In this document: positions 1 to 8,580 of the stretch, one piece after another
Layout of the letters: each line of letters opens with the position of its first letter
Numbering within the stretch: position 1 is the stretch's first letter
Assembly: GCF_004125265.1 (NCBI RefSeq)
Contig: NZ_RDTE01000003.1
Coordinates: 6,014,001 to 6,078,000 of the forward strand
Origin: Streptomyces lydicus
GTDB taxonomy: Bacteria; Actinomycetota; Actinomycetes; Streptomycetales; Streptomycetaceae
DNA: 64,000 nt
Direction: 5' to 3'
The notes under the pieces: generated by a model
What the model saw: the letters and a program-made list of their open reading frames with translations, nothing else
Databases searched by the model: none
What the model was told of the DNA's origin: nothing
Translations under genes and position numbers: made by a program

Positions 1-14
1 GCTGCTCACCCCTC

Positions 15-1049
15 TCAGGCGACGTCGGCGCAGAACGTCAGGTCGGGGTTCGCGAGCACGGGCAGCCCGATCGCCGCCGCCTTCGTCCAGAGCGCCGGCG
101 GGTCCTTCTCCGCGTAGACACCCGAGACGATGCCCGGCTCTTCGCCGTCCTCGATCCCGTAATCGCCGTCGAGAGACTCGGCAGTCGTGCCCCACAACGT
201 GGCGCCGAGGTCGGTCGACTCCGGGTCGTTGGCGTCGCCGGCGGCCGGCAGCAGCAGCACGCGGTCGTCGGGGATGATCCGGGTCGCGGTTCCGTTGACC
301 CGCACCTGCGCCTCGTACGTCGAGATCGGCGGGAGCGAGTACGCCTGTAGAACCGAGTTGATCGAGGCGACACTGATCACCGAAGGCTGCGAGACGCCGC
401 CCGCGTACACCAGGGCGCGCAGTTCGTCATTCCGCATCATCAGCGCGACGACTCGATCGCTCGTGACGATGGCGCCGGGCGCCTCGCCGTTGGTCGCGAT
501 GTAAGTCGCCTTCCACGCCATGAGATCGGCGAGGATCTCGGCGGCCGGGTTCGTCCACGCGGTTGCAGCGACGACTGTGTGCGACACCTTCCTGCCGAAG
601 TCGACGGTCGCGACGATGCCGTTCTCGGCGAGTTCGAGCTTGCCCTTGTAGAGCACCTCGCCGCGGGCGAGTTCCATACGCGCGGACACCGCCCGTGTCA
701 TGCGCAGTGCGTCACGCATGAGCGCGTTGCGCACCTGTCCGCCGAGGCGACGCTGCCGCAGCCGGTCGTACTCGTTGAGCCGCAGCTTGCGGGAGATCGG
801 CGGCAGTTCACCGGAGACGCGGGTGATCCCGGGCCGCGCAGCGATCTGCGACTCGGTGTCGTACGACCGGAACGACGCCGCCTCGATCAGCCCCTCGCCA
901 CCCCGGGTGAAGCGGTATTCAAGGTCATCAATCGGATTGTTCGGCAGCCACCGGGCGAGCGTGAACTGATTCGCTGCGCGGTCGGCCTCGCCGGCGCGCA
1001 CGTAGCCGGTGAGCTCGGCGGGGGTGATGTAGTCGGTGTTGATCAGCAC
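15..1049 (-). CDS. Major capsid protein (phage E-type/HK97 fold)
   Basis: A 344-residue protein that should form the icosahedral head shell. The N-terminal half resembles the phage major capsid protein E family: an extended N-arm, a segment on rejecting or altering substrates typical of that arm, then PPISRKLRLNEYD near residues 83-95. Its place directly after scaffold and decoration genes supports the call. It starts with GTG, preceded by GAGAGGGG; the same intergenic sequence (ACTCACCCCTCTCAG on the plus strand) recurs just after its stop and presumably serves the next gene outside the window. The family is inferred from recalled patterns and gene order. Confidence 0.82.
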   Translation of the reverse strand: MLINTDYITPAELTGYVRAGEADRAANQFTLARWLPNNPIDDLEYRFTRGGEGLIEAASFRSYDTESQIAARPGITRVSGELPPISRKLRLNEYDRLRQRRLGGQVRNALMRDALRMTRAVSARMELARGEVLYKGKLELAENGIVATVDFGRKVSHTVVAATAWTNPAAEILADLMAWKATYIATNGEAPGAIVTSDRVVALMMRNDELRALVYAGGVSQPSVISVASINSVLQAYSLPPISTYEAQVRVNGTATRIIPDDRVLLLPAAGDANDPESTDLGATLWGTTAESLDGDYGIEDGEEPGIVSGVYAEKDPPALWTKAAAIGLPVLANPDLTFCADVA

Positions 1050-1065
1050 GGGTTACTCACCCCTC

Positions 1066-1455
1066 TCAGAAGTAGGTGATCCGGCCGGCGACGTCCGTCT
1101 TCCCGGCAGCGTCGACGGGGCGCGGCAGCTTGGCCTCGACGACGCCGCCGTGCCAGAAGAGAGCGCCCTGCGGGTCGATGGTGTTGACGGTCGGCGACTT
1201 CACCGCGGTGAAGAGGTGACCGACGAGGGTCTCGCGACCGTCGGCCGCGGTGTTGTCATACGGTCCGAACAGCCCGGTCGCGGTGATCCGCCCCAGGGGC
1301 AGACCGCTCGGGAAGTAGCCGTTCGGGTAGTGCGTGGCCGGCGTGAACGCCGAGGTGTCGAGGGTGATCGTCCTCGCGTTGCTCGTTCCGTGCGCGGACG
1401 CGAGCCACGACTGATCGTCTTGACCGAAGGTCTCGGTCGTGGTGGTGAGGTTCAT
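1066..1455 (-). CDS. Head decoration protein (lambda gpD-like)
   Basis: A 129-residue protein lying between scaffold and capsid genes, the usual position of a decoration or head-stabilising protein that binds the outer capsid surface. It has a polar N-terminus (TTTTETFG), a beta-rich body with DGRETLVGHLFTAV, and the ending GRITYF, all consistent with the HDPD/gpD family. It has no membrane segment or signal. The gap to the capsid gene is 16 nt, so the two are probably co-transcribed. The family call comes from position and pattern; a hypothetical minor head protein is the alternative. Confidence 0.7.
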   Translation of the reverse strand: MNLTTTTETFGQDDQSWLASAHGTSNARTITLDTSAFTPATHYPNGYFPSGLPLGRITATGLFGPYDNTAADGRETLVGHLFTAVKSPTVNTIDPQGALFWHGGVVEAKLPRPVDAAGKTDVAGRITYF

Positions 1456-1471
1456 CGGGAGACTCCCGGTG

Positions 1472-2203
1472 TCAGGTGTTGGTCTTCTTGCCGTGCTTCT
1501 CGGCCCACAGATCGCGGCCGGCTGCGACGCTGGTTCGGCGGCGGTCCTTCGAGCGGCCGCCGCGTGCGCCCTGATCGAACCCGCGCCGGTCGCGGCCGCC
1601 GCGGCGCGTGTCGCGCTCGTCGTCGCGGTCGTCGTCCTCGTCGTCGTCCGTGCCGGATGCCTTCGGGGCGAGGCGCTTCACGAGTTCGGCGAGACCGTCC
1701 TCGTCGACGTCGCCCTCGTCGGTGACGTACCGAGAGAGGTTCACGTCGTCGGCGACGTCGCCGGCGTTGGGGATCAGCCCCTTCGCCGCGGCGAGGAAAG
1801 CCTGCCGCGCGAGCTTCCCGCCGTTCTTCGCCCGCTCTTCGGCGAGCGCTTTGCCGACAGCTTCCTCGATCTTCCGCTCTTGCTCGGGCAGTCCCTCGCG
1901 CCGCAGTTGATCGCGTTCCTTCGCCGCGTTCGCGTTCTCACGGGCACGGGCCTCGTGCTTGCGTGACTGCGCCTTCCACTTCTCGGCCTCGCTCTTCCAG
2001 TCCTTACCGTCGTCGCCCTTGTCGGGCTTGTCGTCTCCGGCGTCGTCGTCCTGGTCGTCGTCGCTGCCGTCGTCGGTCTCGTCCCCGCCACTGTCGCCGC
2101 CGTCCTTGTAGAAGAACGGCGAGAACAGACCGGTCGGGTAGGGGTGAGTCCAGCCGGCGGCCGCCTCGATCCCGGGCAGCGTGGGCAGAGTGCGCGTACG
2201 CAT
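1472..2203 (-). CDS. Capsid scaffolding protein
   Basis: A 243-residue, strongly charged protein. Residues 35-70 are an Asp/Gly-rich acidic stretch, followed by a long predicted coiled coil (about residues 70-135, rich in K, E, A and R) and a basic C-terminal tail with RGGRDRRGFDQ and KHGKK. This acidic, coiled-coil, basic-tail layout between the MuF and capsid genes is typical of phage scaffolds that guide procapsid assembly and bind the coat through the basic end. No protease motif is seen, so self-cleavage is not suggested. Confidence 0.83.
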   Translation of the reverse strand: MRTRTLPTLPGIEAAAGWTHPYPTGLFSPFFYKDGGDSGGDETDDGSDDDQDDDAGDDKPDKGDDGKDWKSEAEKWKAQSRKHEARARENANAAKERDQLRREGLPEQERKIEEAVGKALAEERAKNGGKLARQAFLAAAKGLIPNAGDVADDVNLSRYVTDEGDVDEDGLAELVKRLAPKASGTDDDEDDDRDDERDTRRGGRDRRGFDQGARGGRSKDRRRTSVAAGRDLWAEKHGKKTNT

Positions 2204-2255
2204 GGTGGTGTCTCCCGTGTCGGGTGAGGGTGAGCAGTGATGCGCCGTGTCGGCG

Positions 2256-3077
2256 TCAGTCCGCGCCCGGAGCGTCCGGTTTCGGGACGTCCTTCGGGCC
2301 GGTGAACTCGTGCCGGCGGACGGCCAGCATGGGCCCGATCTCGCCGTGCTCGCGGGTGATGATCACGTTCCGGTAATCCGGCTTGCGGCCGCCGCGATCC
2401 GACTCGCCGAGGTCACGCGCGATCGCGTCGTGCGCCTCTTGCAGCAGCCCCTCGTCGATGATCTGCCCCGGGTCACGGTCGCCCGGTAGGGGTTCCGGCT
2501 TGCAGTGGCAGCCCGGATGAATCGGCATGAGTTTCTCGACGCGGTACCGCTGCGAGCTCGCGATCACACACAACGCGCAATTCTTTGGGCCGGACAGCCG
2601 ACGCCGGTAGAACCGCGCGCCGCCGCGACGCATCGTCTGCTGCGCCGCATGGGTGCGGGCGAGCTGCATATCGGTCTCGGTGATTGAGCGCAGCCGGACA
2701 CCGCCGGCGGCGACCGCGTCGACCATGTCCCTACCTTCGCCGAGCGCCGACCACACCGACGCGAACGGCCGGGCGTAGACGACCTCGGGTGCGACGCCGC
2801 GCAACGCATCGTCGAGCACGACGCCCGCGGGCGCGGCCGCACCGCCGAACATGTCGGCAACCATGCTGGCGAGGTAGGCATCGGTGAGCGATCCGATCTG
2901 CTGCTGCGCGCCGAGCACGGCCGGCAGCACGTGCTCGACGAACAGCGTCGCGTCGGCGTCGCGGTAGCTGCCGAGCGACTCGAAAGCGTCGGTGACGAAG
3001 CTGAGCAGCCGCTCGCGCAATCGGTCGGTGAGCGTGTCGTACTGCTGAGAGAGCGCCGCCTGCCTCGCCTCGCTCAC
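2256..3077 (-). CDS. MuF-like minor head (head morphogenesis) protein
   Basis: A 273-residue protein. The C-terminal half carries the MuF-type core: CALC, then Y-x-V-x-K-L, then HPGCHCKPEP, the Cys/His cluster seen in SPP1 gp7/MuF proteins. These sit inside the head at the portal and are thought to help DNA ejection. The start chosen is GTG at 3077, which overlaps the portal stop by 4 nt (GTGA). A longer open frame runs upstream across the portal gene, but that part is a shadow of the portal frame. No toxin domain is fused to the C-terminus, unlike some polymorphic MuF proteins. Confidence 0.85.
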   Translation of the reverse strand: MSEARQAALSQQYDTLTDRLRERLLSFVTDAFESLGSYRDADATLFVEHVLPAVLGAQQQIGSLTDAYLASMVADMFGGAAAPAGVVLDDALRGVAPEVVYARPFASVWSALGEGRDMVDAVAAGGVRLRSITETDMQLARTHAAQQTMRRGGARFYRRRLSGPKNCALCVIASSQRYRVEKLMPIHPGCHCKPEPLPGDRDPGQIIDEGLLQEAHDAIARDLGESDRGGRKPDYRNVIITREHGEIGPMLAVRRHEFTGPKDVPKPDAPGAD

Positions 3078-4489
3078 GCTGTCCCACCGGTCCCCGTGCC
3101 GGCCGCCGGCTGCTGCTGCGGCGCAGCGGTCGGTAGCAGTGAGGCGCCGAGCAGTGCGTCGGCCGCGGCGCCCGCGGTGATACGCCGCACGCGCTGCGGC
3201 GACTCGCCCATATCCTCGGCGAGCACGCCGAGCGGGTAGCCGATCCCCTTCTTCTTTACCGCGGCGTCGGCGAGCACGGCCGGGTTGAGCTGCCGCGGGT
3301 CCTGCCAACGCACCTCGGCCTCGGTGAAGTCGCGCTCGACGCCGGCCTGCCGCGCACACAGGGTGAAGACGTCCTCGATCGCCTCGCCGAAAAACGCCAT
3401 GTGTTCGCCGACCTTCGCGAGGTGCAGCACGTCGAGTGCCTGCACCGTGTCGGCGCTGATGTTCACGAGGTCGGTCGCGAAGTAGTACGCGGGGGTGTTG
3501 CTGATCAGCAACAGGTTTCGGATATCGGCCTCGTGCTCTTTCAGAAATCCGCTCAAGTCGGTCGCGTCGAGCTGCCCGAACCGCGTCGCCTCGCCTTCGC
3601 TCGCCCACACCGCCGAGGGCGAGGGGACGAAGGGCTGCTCGACGACTTCGAGCCCGGTGAGCGGGTCGACGCGCTTCCGGAACTTGTGGCCGGTGACGTA
3701 CTTCTGCCGGAAGGCTGAGTACCGGGCCGCGGTCATCCGGTTGAGTACACCCAGGTTGAGCCGGTCCTGAATGTCGATCACGCCGGCGAACTCGGGCTCG
3801 GGGTCCTCGCCGAGCTCGGGCCGGCACGGGAAGTCGACCATCGGCAGACCGCCGAGGTCGTGCTCTTGCTCGTCGCCGTCTTGCTCCCATGCCTGCCGGC
3901 CCCATGGCAGCCGGCCGGGCCCGCGCTCCTTCGTCTTGTACCGCACGAGCACGTCGGGCAGGTACAGCGTTGCCCGGCCGACCCGCTCGACGTCGTCGTA
4001 CCAAGCCTTGAGCCCGGCTCGACGCTCGCCGGTCGCCGGGTCGTGCTCGACGATGCACTCGCGCGGCGTCTCGGCGGTGATGAGCGGCGACGGCCGGGCG
4101 TTGTCCTCGACCCGGGTCGGGTGCGGCCCGACGATCATGTAGCCGACCGACTGCGTAAGGGCAGTTCGGTACACCTGCTTCTGCCGGCTGTCGAGCCGGT
4201 TGAGCTGCCACCACCGGGCGGCGTCGTCGTCCGGGTTCCCCTCGCCGTCGGTGACCCCCAACGCCCGCAACCTGTGCACGGGAGCGTTCGCCACCGTGCC
4301 CATGAAGTTGGTACGGCTCTTGCGCTGGAACGCCCGGAACGCCTCGCCGACGTTCCGCGGCAGCTCGGGCAACGGGTGTCGCCCTCGGTAGTAGTCCCAC
4401 CACGTGTCGAGCTCGGACGTACGATCACGCATCTGTCGCCCGAGACGAAGCAGCCACCAGTCGGGAGAGTCGACCTCGTCACTCAGCAT
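3074..4489 (-). CDS. Portal protein (SPP1 gp6-like)
   Basis: A 471-residue portal that would form the dodecameric DNA entry ring at one head vertex and connect terminase to tail. The sequence fits the phage portal gp6 family: N-terminal WWDYYRGRHPLPELP, a central beta-rich wing, then a long helical stem region with VNISADTVQALDVLH and a Gln/Gly-rich tail. The start is ATG at 4489, with GAGGGGG 4 nt upstream; an in-frame extension upstream overlaps terminase and is not convincing. It lies between large terminase (19-nt gap) and MuF (4-nt overlap), the canonical order. Confidence 0.9.
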   Translation of the reverse strand: MLSDEVDSPDWWLLRLGRQMRDRTSELDTWWDYYRGRHPLPELPRNVGEAFRAFQRKSRTNFMGTVANAPVHRLRALGVTDGEGNPDDDAARWWQLNRLDSRQKQVYRTALTQSVGYMIVGPHPTRVEDNARPSPLITAETPRECIVEHDPATGERRAGLKAWYDDVERVGRATLYLPDVLVRYKTKERGPGRLPWGRQAWEQDGDEQEHDLGGLPMVDFPCRPELGEDPEPEFAGVIDIQDRLNLGVLNRMTAARYSAFRQKYVTGHKFRKRVDPLTGLEVVEQPFVPSPSAVWASEGEATRFGQLDATDLSGFLKEHEADIRNLLLISNTPAYYFATDLVNISADTVQALDVLHLAKVGEHMAFFGEAIEDVFTLCARQAGVERDFTEAEVRWQDPRQLNPAVLADAAVKKKGIGYPLGVLAEDMGESPQRVRRITAGAAADALLGASLLPTAAPQQQPAAGTGTGGTA

Positions 4490-4508
4490 GTCGCCCCCTC
4501 TCGGGCTC

Positions 4509-6200
4509 TCAGAACGTGAACCCGCCCATCGGGGCAGCCTCTTCGGCGAGCCCCTTCGCGACCGCTTGCGACCGCGCCTCGAAGGCGAGGATGCTCGCGA
4601 CCGCGGCATCGATCTTGCGCGGCGAGTCGGGGTTCTCCTTCATGATCTGGATGCCCGTACGCCCGTCTCGGCGACGGGCGTTGAGGAAGTGCCGGGTCAA
4701 GGCGTACGACCCGTCGTAGCTGACCTCGCGTTCGAGAATCGCGTCGAGTAGGCGCTGCGTTGCCCGCACGATGTGAATCGCGCGGCCGCCGGTCATCCAC
4801 CACTCGACGGGGTGATCGCGGGTCGCCTTGACCGCGAGCTGCGTGCCGTACCGGGCTTCCCAACCGGTCACGTGCTCCTGCCACTTCGCCGGGTCAGCGA
4901 ACATGCCGACGACCCGGTACCGATCGAAGGCGCTCTCGACCGCGGCGAGTACTTCGGCCTTCGGCACCTCCCAGTTCTCACCCGCGGCGCCGGCCGGCTG
5001 CTCCCACACGCCGAGCTCGAAGAGGTGCCCGTCGGCGACGCGGCAGCCGATCAGGGCGGTCGCGTCGGTCACCTTCCGCGAGCGCTTGCGCGAGCCGTCG
5101 AAACCGAGCGTGATCATGTCGCCGTCGGCGATGACCTTGTCGAGGTCGCTCACGGCGATCAGCTCGGGTTCGGCGAGCCATGCGTCGGCGGCCGCTTCGG
5201 CGAGGTTGAAGAAGTACCGCCGGCTGTCGCTCGGCGAGTTCCGCGGGTCGAAGATCTCATCGACGATGCGATCGAGATCCATCACGGCGGCGAAGTCGCC
5301 GTACGACTCGCCGAGCGCCGAGCGCACCGCAGCCTCGTCGGTGAGGTCGATGCCCTCGGGCGCCTGCCGGTGATCAAAGAGCAGCCGCTCGCGCCGGGTC
5401 TTGCCTTCCCGGATGAGCTTCGCGAGCGTGTGTGTCTCCTCGGCGACGGACCCCTCGCCCGGGGCGTACATCGTCGACGTCTCCAGCGACCACGGCGACG
5501 CCTCTTTGCGCTTCGCCATGTTGCGCCGGACCGTCGCGTACATGCGGCGCAACTCGGGCAGCACGTACAGGTGCGTCTCGTCGAATACGACGAACGTTTC
5601 CTTCCCGCCGTCCTTCGCGGCGTTGGACGCGGTCGACGGAACGATCTCGCCGCCGTCCGGAAGGATGACTCGGGTCACGCCCGCGGCGTCGCTCGGCAGA
5701 TCCTCGCCGAGCGGCCCGTCGGTGAGGTTGTACAGAACATTGTCGTAGGTGTTGCCGGCCTGCCCTTCCTCGGTGGCAAGGCACCGGATGAACGGGTACG
5801 TGACGAGCCGACCCATTGGTTCGCCCGGCTCATAGCGGTACTCGAAGTCGCGCCACCGGAACCGTTCGCCGCCCTCGGCCCACCCGGCGAACCGACACGG
5901 CCCGAACGCCTCGAAGAGTACGAAGCGCCCGGCCGTACCCGACTTGTCGCGCCCCTTCGCCCGAGAGAAGAACGTCGAGTCGTACAGCCGACGACCGGAC
6001 CCGTCGAGGGCGTAGGCGTCGACCGTGAGCGCCGCGAGCTCATCGTCGAGGGGAACGCCGTCGGGGGAGTCGGGATCGAGGGGGCGCCCCTGGATGTCCC
6101 CGGGCCCGTGCACGCAGAAATGCTCTTTCCACGCGAGGGCGAGCCAACCTAGCGAGCGGGTGCGGTCATGGTCCCGGGCGCGAACGAGCTCACGGGGCAT
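4509..6200 (-). CDS. Terminase large subunit
   Basis: A 563-residue DNA-packaging motor. The ATPase part has a deviant Walker A (SRAKGRDKSG, residues 79-88), as often in actinophage terminases, and a Walker B VVFDE at 204-208 with the catalytic Glu. The nuclease part has acidic clusters GFDGS (366-370), MFADP (433-437) and KIDAAVA near the C-terminus, consistent with an RNase H-like headful or cos nuclease. It overlaps the upstream gene by 11 nt. Packaging type (cos or pac) cannot be told from this. Confidence 0.92.
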   Translation of the reverse strand: MPRELVRARDHDRTRSLGWLALAWKEHFCVHGPGDIQGRPLDPDSPDGVPLDDELAALTVDAYALDGSGRRLYDSTFFSRAKGRDKSGTAGRFVLFEAFGPCRFAGWAEGGERFRWRDFEYRYEPGEPMGRLVTYPFIRCLATEEGQAGNTYDNVLYNLTDGPLGEDLPSDAAGVTRVILPDGGEIVPSTASNAAKDGGKETFVVFDETHLYVLPELRRMYATVRRNMAKRKEASPWSLETSTMYAPGEGSVAEETHTLAKLIREGKTRRERLLFDHRQAPEGIDLTDEAAVRSALGESYGDFAAVMDLDRIVDEIFDPRNSPSDSRRYFFNLAEAAADAWLAEPELIAVSDLDKVIADGDMITLGFDGSRKRSRKVTDATALIGCRVADGHLFELGVWEQPAGAAGENWEVPKAEVLAAVESAFDRYRVVGMFADPAKWQEHVTGWEARYGTQLAVKATRDHPVEWWMTGGRAIHIVRATQRLLDAILEREVSYDGSYALTRHFLNARRRDGRTGIQIMKENPDSPRKIDAAVASILAFEARSQAVAKGLAEEAAPMGGFTF

Positions 6201-6696
6201 CGGCGATCAGCCGACGCCGGCGGTCGGCGAGCCGGGTCACCGGCCGCGCGTCGGCGGCCGCGGCGAGCGGCTGCTCGTCGTCCTGGTCGGCATCCTCGAC
6301 CGGCACGTACCGGATGCGAAGATCGCGCCGGGCGTCGAGGGTCGTGCCGATCACGCGCTCGCGCTGCCGCAGCTCGCCGGCGAGCCGGACGTCGCCGGCG
6401 AACACGGCGTCGGCGACCATGGCGGTCGTGATCGCGAACTGCCAGTCGCCGTCATCCCAGAGAACACAGTGCGGCATACCAGTGATGCGCTCCCACCACA
6501 CGCGGGTGAGCTGCTGCAACGGCTGCATTTCAGAGCAGCGCCCGAGCTCGCGATCGGTCCACTCAACCCGCCGCGACTCGGGCAGCTCGGGCCGCGGTCC
6601 CTCGTACCGCTCGTCGGCGACGGTCGTCCACTCGTGCACCGCAGCGACCCTGTTGCGCTTCGGCCCATCCTTCGGCTTGCGTCCGGCCACAGCCAT
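6190..6696 (-). CDS. Terminase small subunit (phage terminase, DNA-recognition)
   Basis: A 168-residue protein directly upstream of, and overlapping by 11 nt, the large terminase. The basic N-terminus GRKPKDGPKRNR and the central helical region are typical of small terminase subunits that bind the packaging site and recruit the large subunit. Assignment rests on position, size and the basic N-terminus. It starts with ATG after GGGAGG. No separate P27-type motif could be pinned down. Confidence 0.7.
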   Translation of the reverse strand: MAVAGRKPKDGPKRNRVAAVHEWTTVADERYEGPRPELPESRRVEWTDRELGRCSEMQPLQQLTRVWWERITGMPHCVLWDDGDWQFAITTAMVADAVFAGDVRLAGELRQRERVIGTTLDARRDLRIRYVPVEDADQDDEQPLAAAADARPVTRLADRRRRLIADAP

Positions 6697-6746
6697 CGGT
6701 CTACCTCCCGTGTCGGGTACGCCGCAGCGCCCCGTGTCGGGAGCCG

Positions 6747-7325
6747 CTACAACAGTTCGTGAATGACCTCGGACAGATCACCGAGCCGGCGAGGCGTGTT
6801 GCCCCAGGTGTCGCCCGTGACCGCGATGTACCGGCCGGTCCCGTACAGCTCGACCGTGCCGGTCCCGACGCTGATGCGCCGGCCGTGCGGCAGCTCGCCA
6901 AGTCCCCAGACATGCAGCCCGTCACCGGACACCGATCGCTCGACCCATGTCGGGCCGGCGGCGTCGACGATGCGCTGCGCCCAGGGGGCGAGCCGGTCGC
7001 CGTACAGACAGTGGTCGAGGTCGAGGCATACGACGCCGTCGCCGTCGAGGACGAACCCGAGCCCGGCGCCGGCGGTCGATGCCGCGGCGTCGCGGTAGCG
7101 CGACCACGTCTCGGGGTCCGTGCTGCTCGCCGTGTTCCCGCCTACAGTGATCGGCAGCTTCCGCGAGGTGCGGCGTACCCAACGGGGCCGGCTCGTGAGT
7201 TCGTCGGGCAGGGTGCGGCGGGCGCGGTGCGCCGCAACCCGGCATCGGCCCGAGCAGTACAGCGCGTTGTGCGCATGTCGGGCGCCGAGGTGTCCCTCGC
7301 AGTGCTCGCAGCGGCGCGTGTTCAT
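6747..7325 (-). CDS. Prim-Pol-like (bifunctional primase/polymerase N-domain) protein with zinc ribbon
   Basis: A 192-residue protein. Residues 6-28 form a zinc-finger-like Cys set (C6, C9, C24, C28). Residues 57-175 look like a compact archaeo-eukaryotic primase core: CLDLDH with D102 and D104, SGDGLHVWG (133-141) matching the sxH motif, and VELYGTGRYIAVTG for the third metal ligand. Such enzymes make primers de novo and can polymerise DNA. There is no helicase domain, so it would need partners. It sits next to terminase, away from the replication initiator at 13-14 kb. Confidence 0.78.
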   Translation of the reverse strand: MNTRRCEHCEGHLGARHAHNALYCSGRCRVAAHRARRTLPDELTSRPRWVRRTSRKLPITVGGNTASSTDPETWSRYRDAAASTAGAGLGFVLDGDGVVCLDLDHCLYGDRLAPWAQRIVDAAGPTWVERSVSGDGLHVWGLGELPHGRRISVGTGTVELYGTGRYIAVTGDTWGNTPRRLGDLSEVIHELL

Positions 7326-7619
7326 ACCCCCATCCTACCGCAGATGTAACGGCAAAAGGGGCTCTGACCTGCGGTTATCCATTCTGCAGAATGGGGTCGA
7401 GGGGGTGAGAGGCGCTCTGCGATGCCCAGTCGCCGCGCCATCGAATCACCCTCCCCGACCCCTGCCCGTCCGCCCACGGGCAGCACAGGGGGTGCCATGC
7501 CCCGGAATCCCGGGGTTTCATACGCCCGGAGAGCCGCAGCACCTCCCGGGCCCCCGAAGGGGCGAGGGGAGGGAGTCACCCCCCAGGGTGATCACTCACA
7601 TCCTGGCCGGCCTTCCTGA
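7326..7619. other. Intergenic region with a perfect 16-bp palindrome
   Basis: A 294-bp gap between the HNH gene and the Prim-Pol gene. It holds the perfect palindrome CCATTCTGCAGAATGG at 7379-7394. A minus-strand frame of 85 codons ends with a 4-nt overlap on the Prim-Pol start, but it has unconvincing composition and no clear ribosome site, so it is not called. The region may hold the promoter of the packaging/head genes. The plus strand shows nothing recognisable. Confidence 0.5.
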
Positions 7620-7922
7620 TCAGATGAGCCCCGGGTGTCGCTCGGCCGGTCGCTGCGTACGCTCCGCCCATCGAGCCGCGTTCCCTTGGCGTGACGTCTT
7701 GCGGGCGTGGCACTCGGCGCAGAGCGCTTGCAGCATCTCGGGTCGGTGATCGTGCTTGTCCCCGATGTGGTCGACCTGGTTCGCCGGTCGCATGCAGCGT
7801 CGGCCGTTCTCGAACCATTGGCATCGGTAGCGATCACGTGTGAGGACGAACGGCCGTATCTCGCTGTACCAGTTGGGCGGCAGCTCGGCCCGTCGGTTGC
7901 TGCCTGCCCATCGGCCGCTCAT
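7620..7922 (-). CDS. HNH endonuclease (packaging-associated type)
   Basis: A 100-residue protein with a complete small HNH fold: CQWFENGRRC gives the first Cys pair, VDHIGDKHDH the His/Asp metal site, and LCAECHARKT the second Cys pair and final His. HNH proteins encoded beside terminase in HK97-like phages cooperate with the large subunit in cleaving genome concatemers, so a role in cos cutting is plausible. The start ATG at 7922 overlaps the previous stop by 4 nt (ATGA). Confidence 0.88.
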   Translation of the reverse strand: MSGRWAGSNRRAELPPNWYSEIRPFVLTRDRYRCQWFENGRRCMRPANQVDHIGDKHDHRPEMLQALCAECHARKTSRQGNAARWAERTQRPAERHPGLI

Positions 7923-8173
7923 GTGTCGTCGTCCTCGTCTTCGTGGTCGAGTTCGTTGTCCTGGTCGGCTTGCTCGATCGTCGAGTCGAGGGCGACGCGG
8001 TCGAGGTCAAGCTGCCTGCCGAACCCGAACGCACTCGGGCTCGGGCTTGGTTGGGGTGCGAGGTCGACGAGGAGTCGGCGCGCGGTGCGCTCGATCTGCC
8101 GCAGCAGTCCCGGGTCGTCGCCTTCGGCTCTGATCTCTACCTCGCGTTGCCCGTCGGTGAGCCGTACGCGCAT
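7919..8173 (-). CDS. Small acidic-tailed phage protein, unknown function
   Basis: An 84-residue protein that I do not recognise. It begins MRVRLTDGQREVEIRAEG, has a helical middle with two Arg-rich turns, and ends in a run of Asp and Glu. It starts with ATG at 8173 after GAGAGGGG and overlaps the HNH gene by 4 nt, so translation of the two is probably coupled. The acidic tail could contact a basic partner such as a nuclease, but that is only inference. Confidence 0.72.
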   Translation of the reverse strand: MRVRLTDGQREVEIRAEGDDPGLLRQIERTARRLLVDLAPQPSPSPSAFGFGRQLDLDRVALDSTIEQADQDNELDHEDEDDDT

Positions 8174-8419
8174 GGGTGACAGCCCCTCTCGGCGGGGTCC
8201 GGTTGTGGGGTGGGGCGCGGTGATGGCGGCGCCGGGCGGGGCCGCGTGGGGGAAATGCGAACGCCCCCCGCTGTGTGCGAGGGGCGTTGGCGTAGCTTCT
8301 GCGTCCGGGCATAGCGGACTTGCCGACAAGGGTGCGACACGTGATCGTCGGGCGTCAAGTCACGGGCGGGGGCAGAGAGAGCGTGTCGTGCGCTCGCGCG
8401 ATACCGCCTGCACGTAGCG

Positions 8420-8515
8420 CTCTCTCAGCAACCCCCACGTACGGGAGTGGAGTGGAGTGGAGCACACGCGCGTGAGTCCCGAGGGAGTCCCCCGGGGACA
8501 GAACGGCATGACCTG
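8420..8515 (-). repeat. Copy B of a ~100-bp dispersed repeat (intergenic copy)
   Basis: Aligned with 13643-13746, about four fifths of positions match by eye. Shared blocks include CTCTCAGCAACCCCC, GGGAGTGGAGTGG with a short direct repeat, the palindromic ACGCGCGTGA, the inverted GTCCC/GGGAGTC arms and GACCTG at the end. This copy is non-coding, so its conservation is unlikely to be due to protein sequence alone. Confidence 0.85.
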
Positions 8516-8547
8516 TGCACTTGCCCGGAGATCACAGACTTTTCGGG

Positions 8548-8580
8548 GGTGAATCGTCACGGAATCCGTGACGATTCACC
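8548..8580. terminator. Perfect 16-bp-arm hairpin downstream of the DUF2637-like gene
   Basis: GGTGAATCGTCACGGA is followed by a single A and then its exact reverse complement. It lies 60 nt past the stop of the leftward gene ending at 8641, so it could act as a terminator. There is no U-run, and the tight centre also suits a dimeric protein-binding site, so the role is uncertain. Confidence 0.6.

Noticed and set aside
3078..4403. Upstream extension of the MuF frame to 715 codons
   Set aside because: It overlaps the whole portal gene in another frame, and the GTG at 3077 fits translational coupling.
4773..6152. 459-codon rightward frame opposite large terminase
   Set aside because: It is a shadow; the terminase strand has Walker and nuclease motifs.
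7322..7579. 85-codon minus-strand frame ending with an ATGA overlap on the Prim-Pol start
   Set aside because: Despite the overlap, it has a weak start, odd composition and spans a palindrome; it was left as intergenic.
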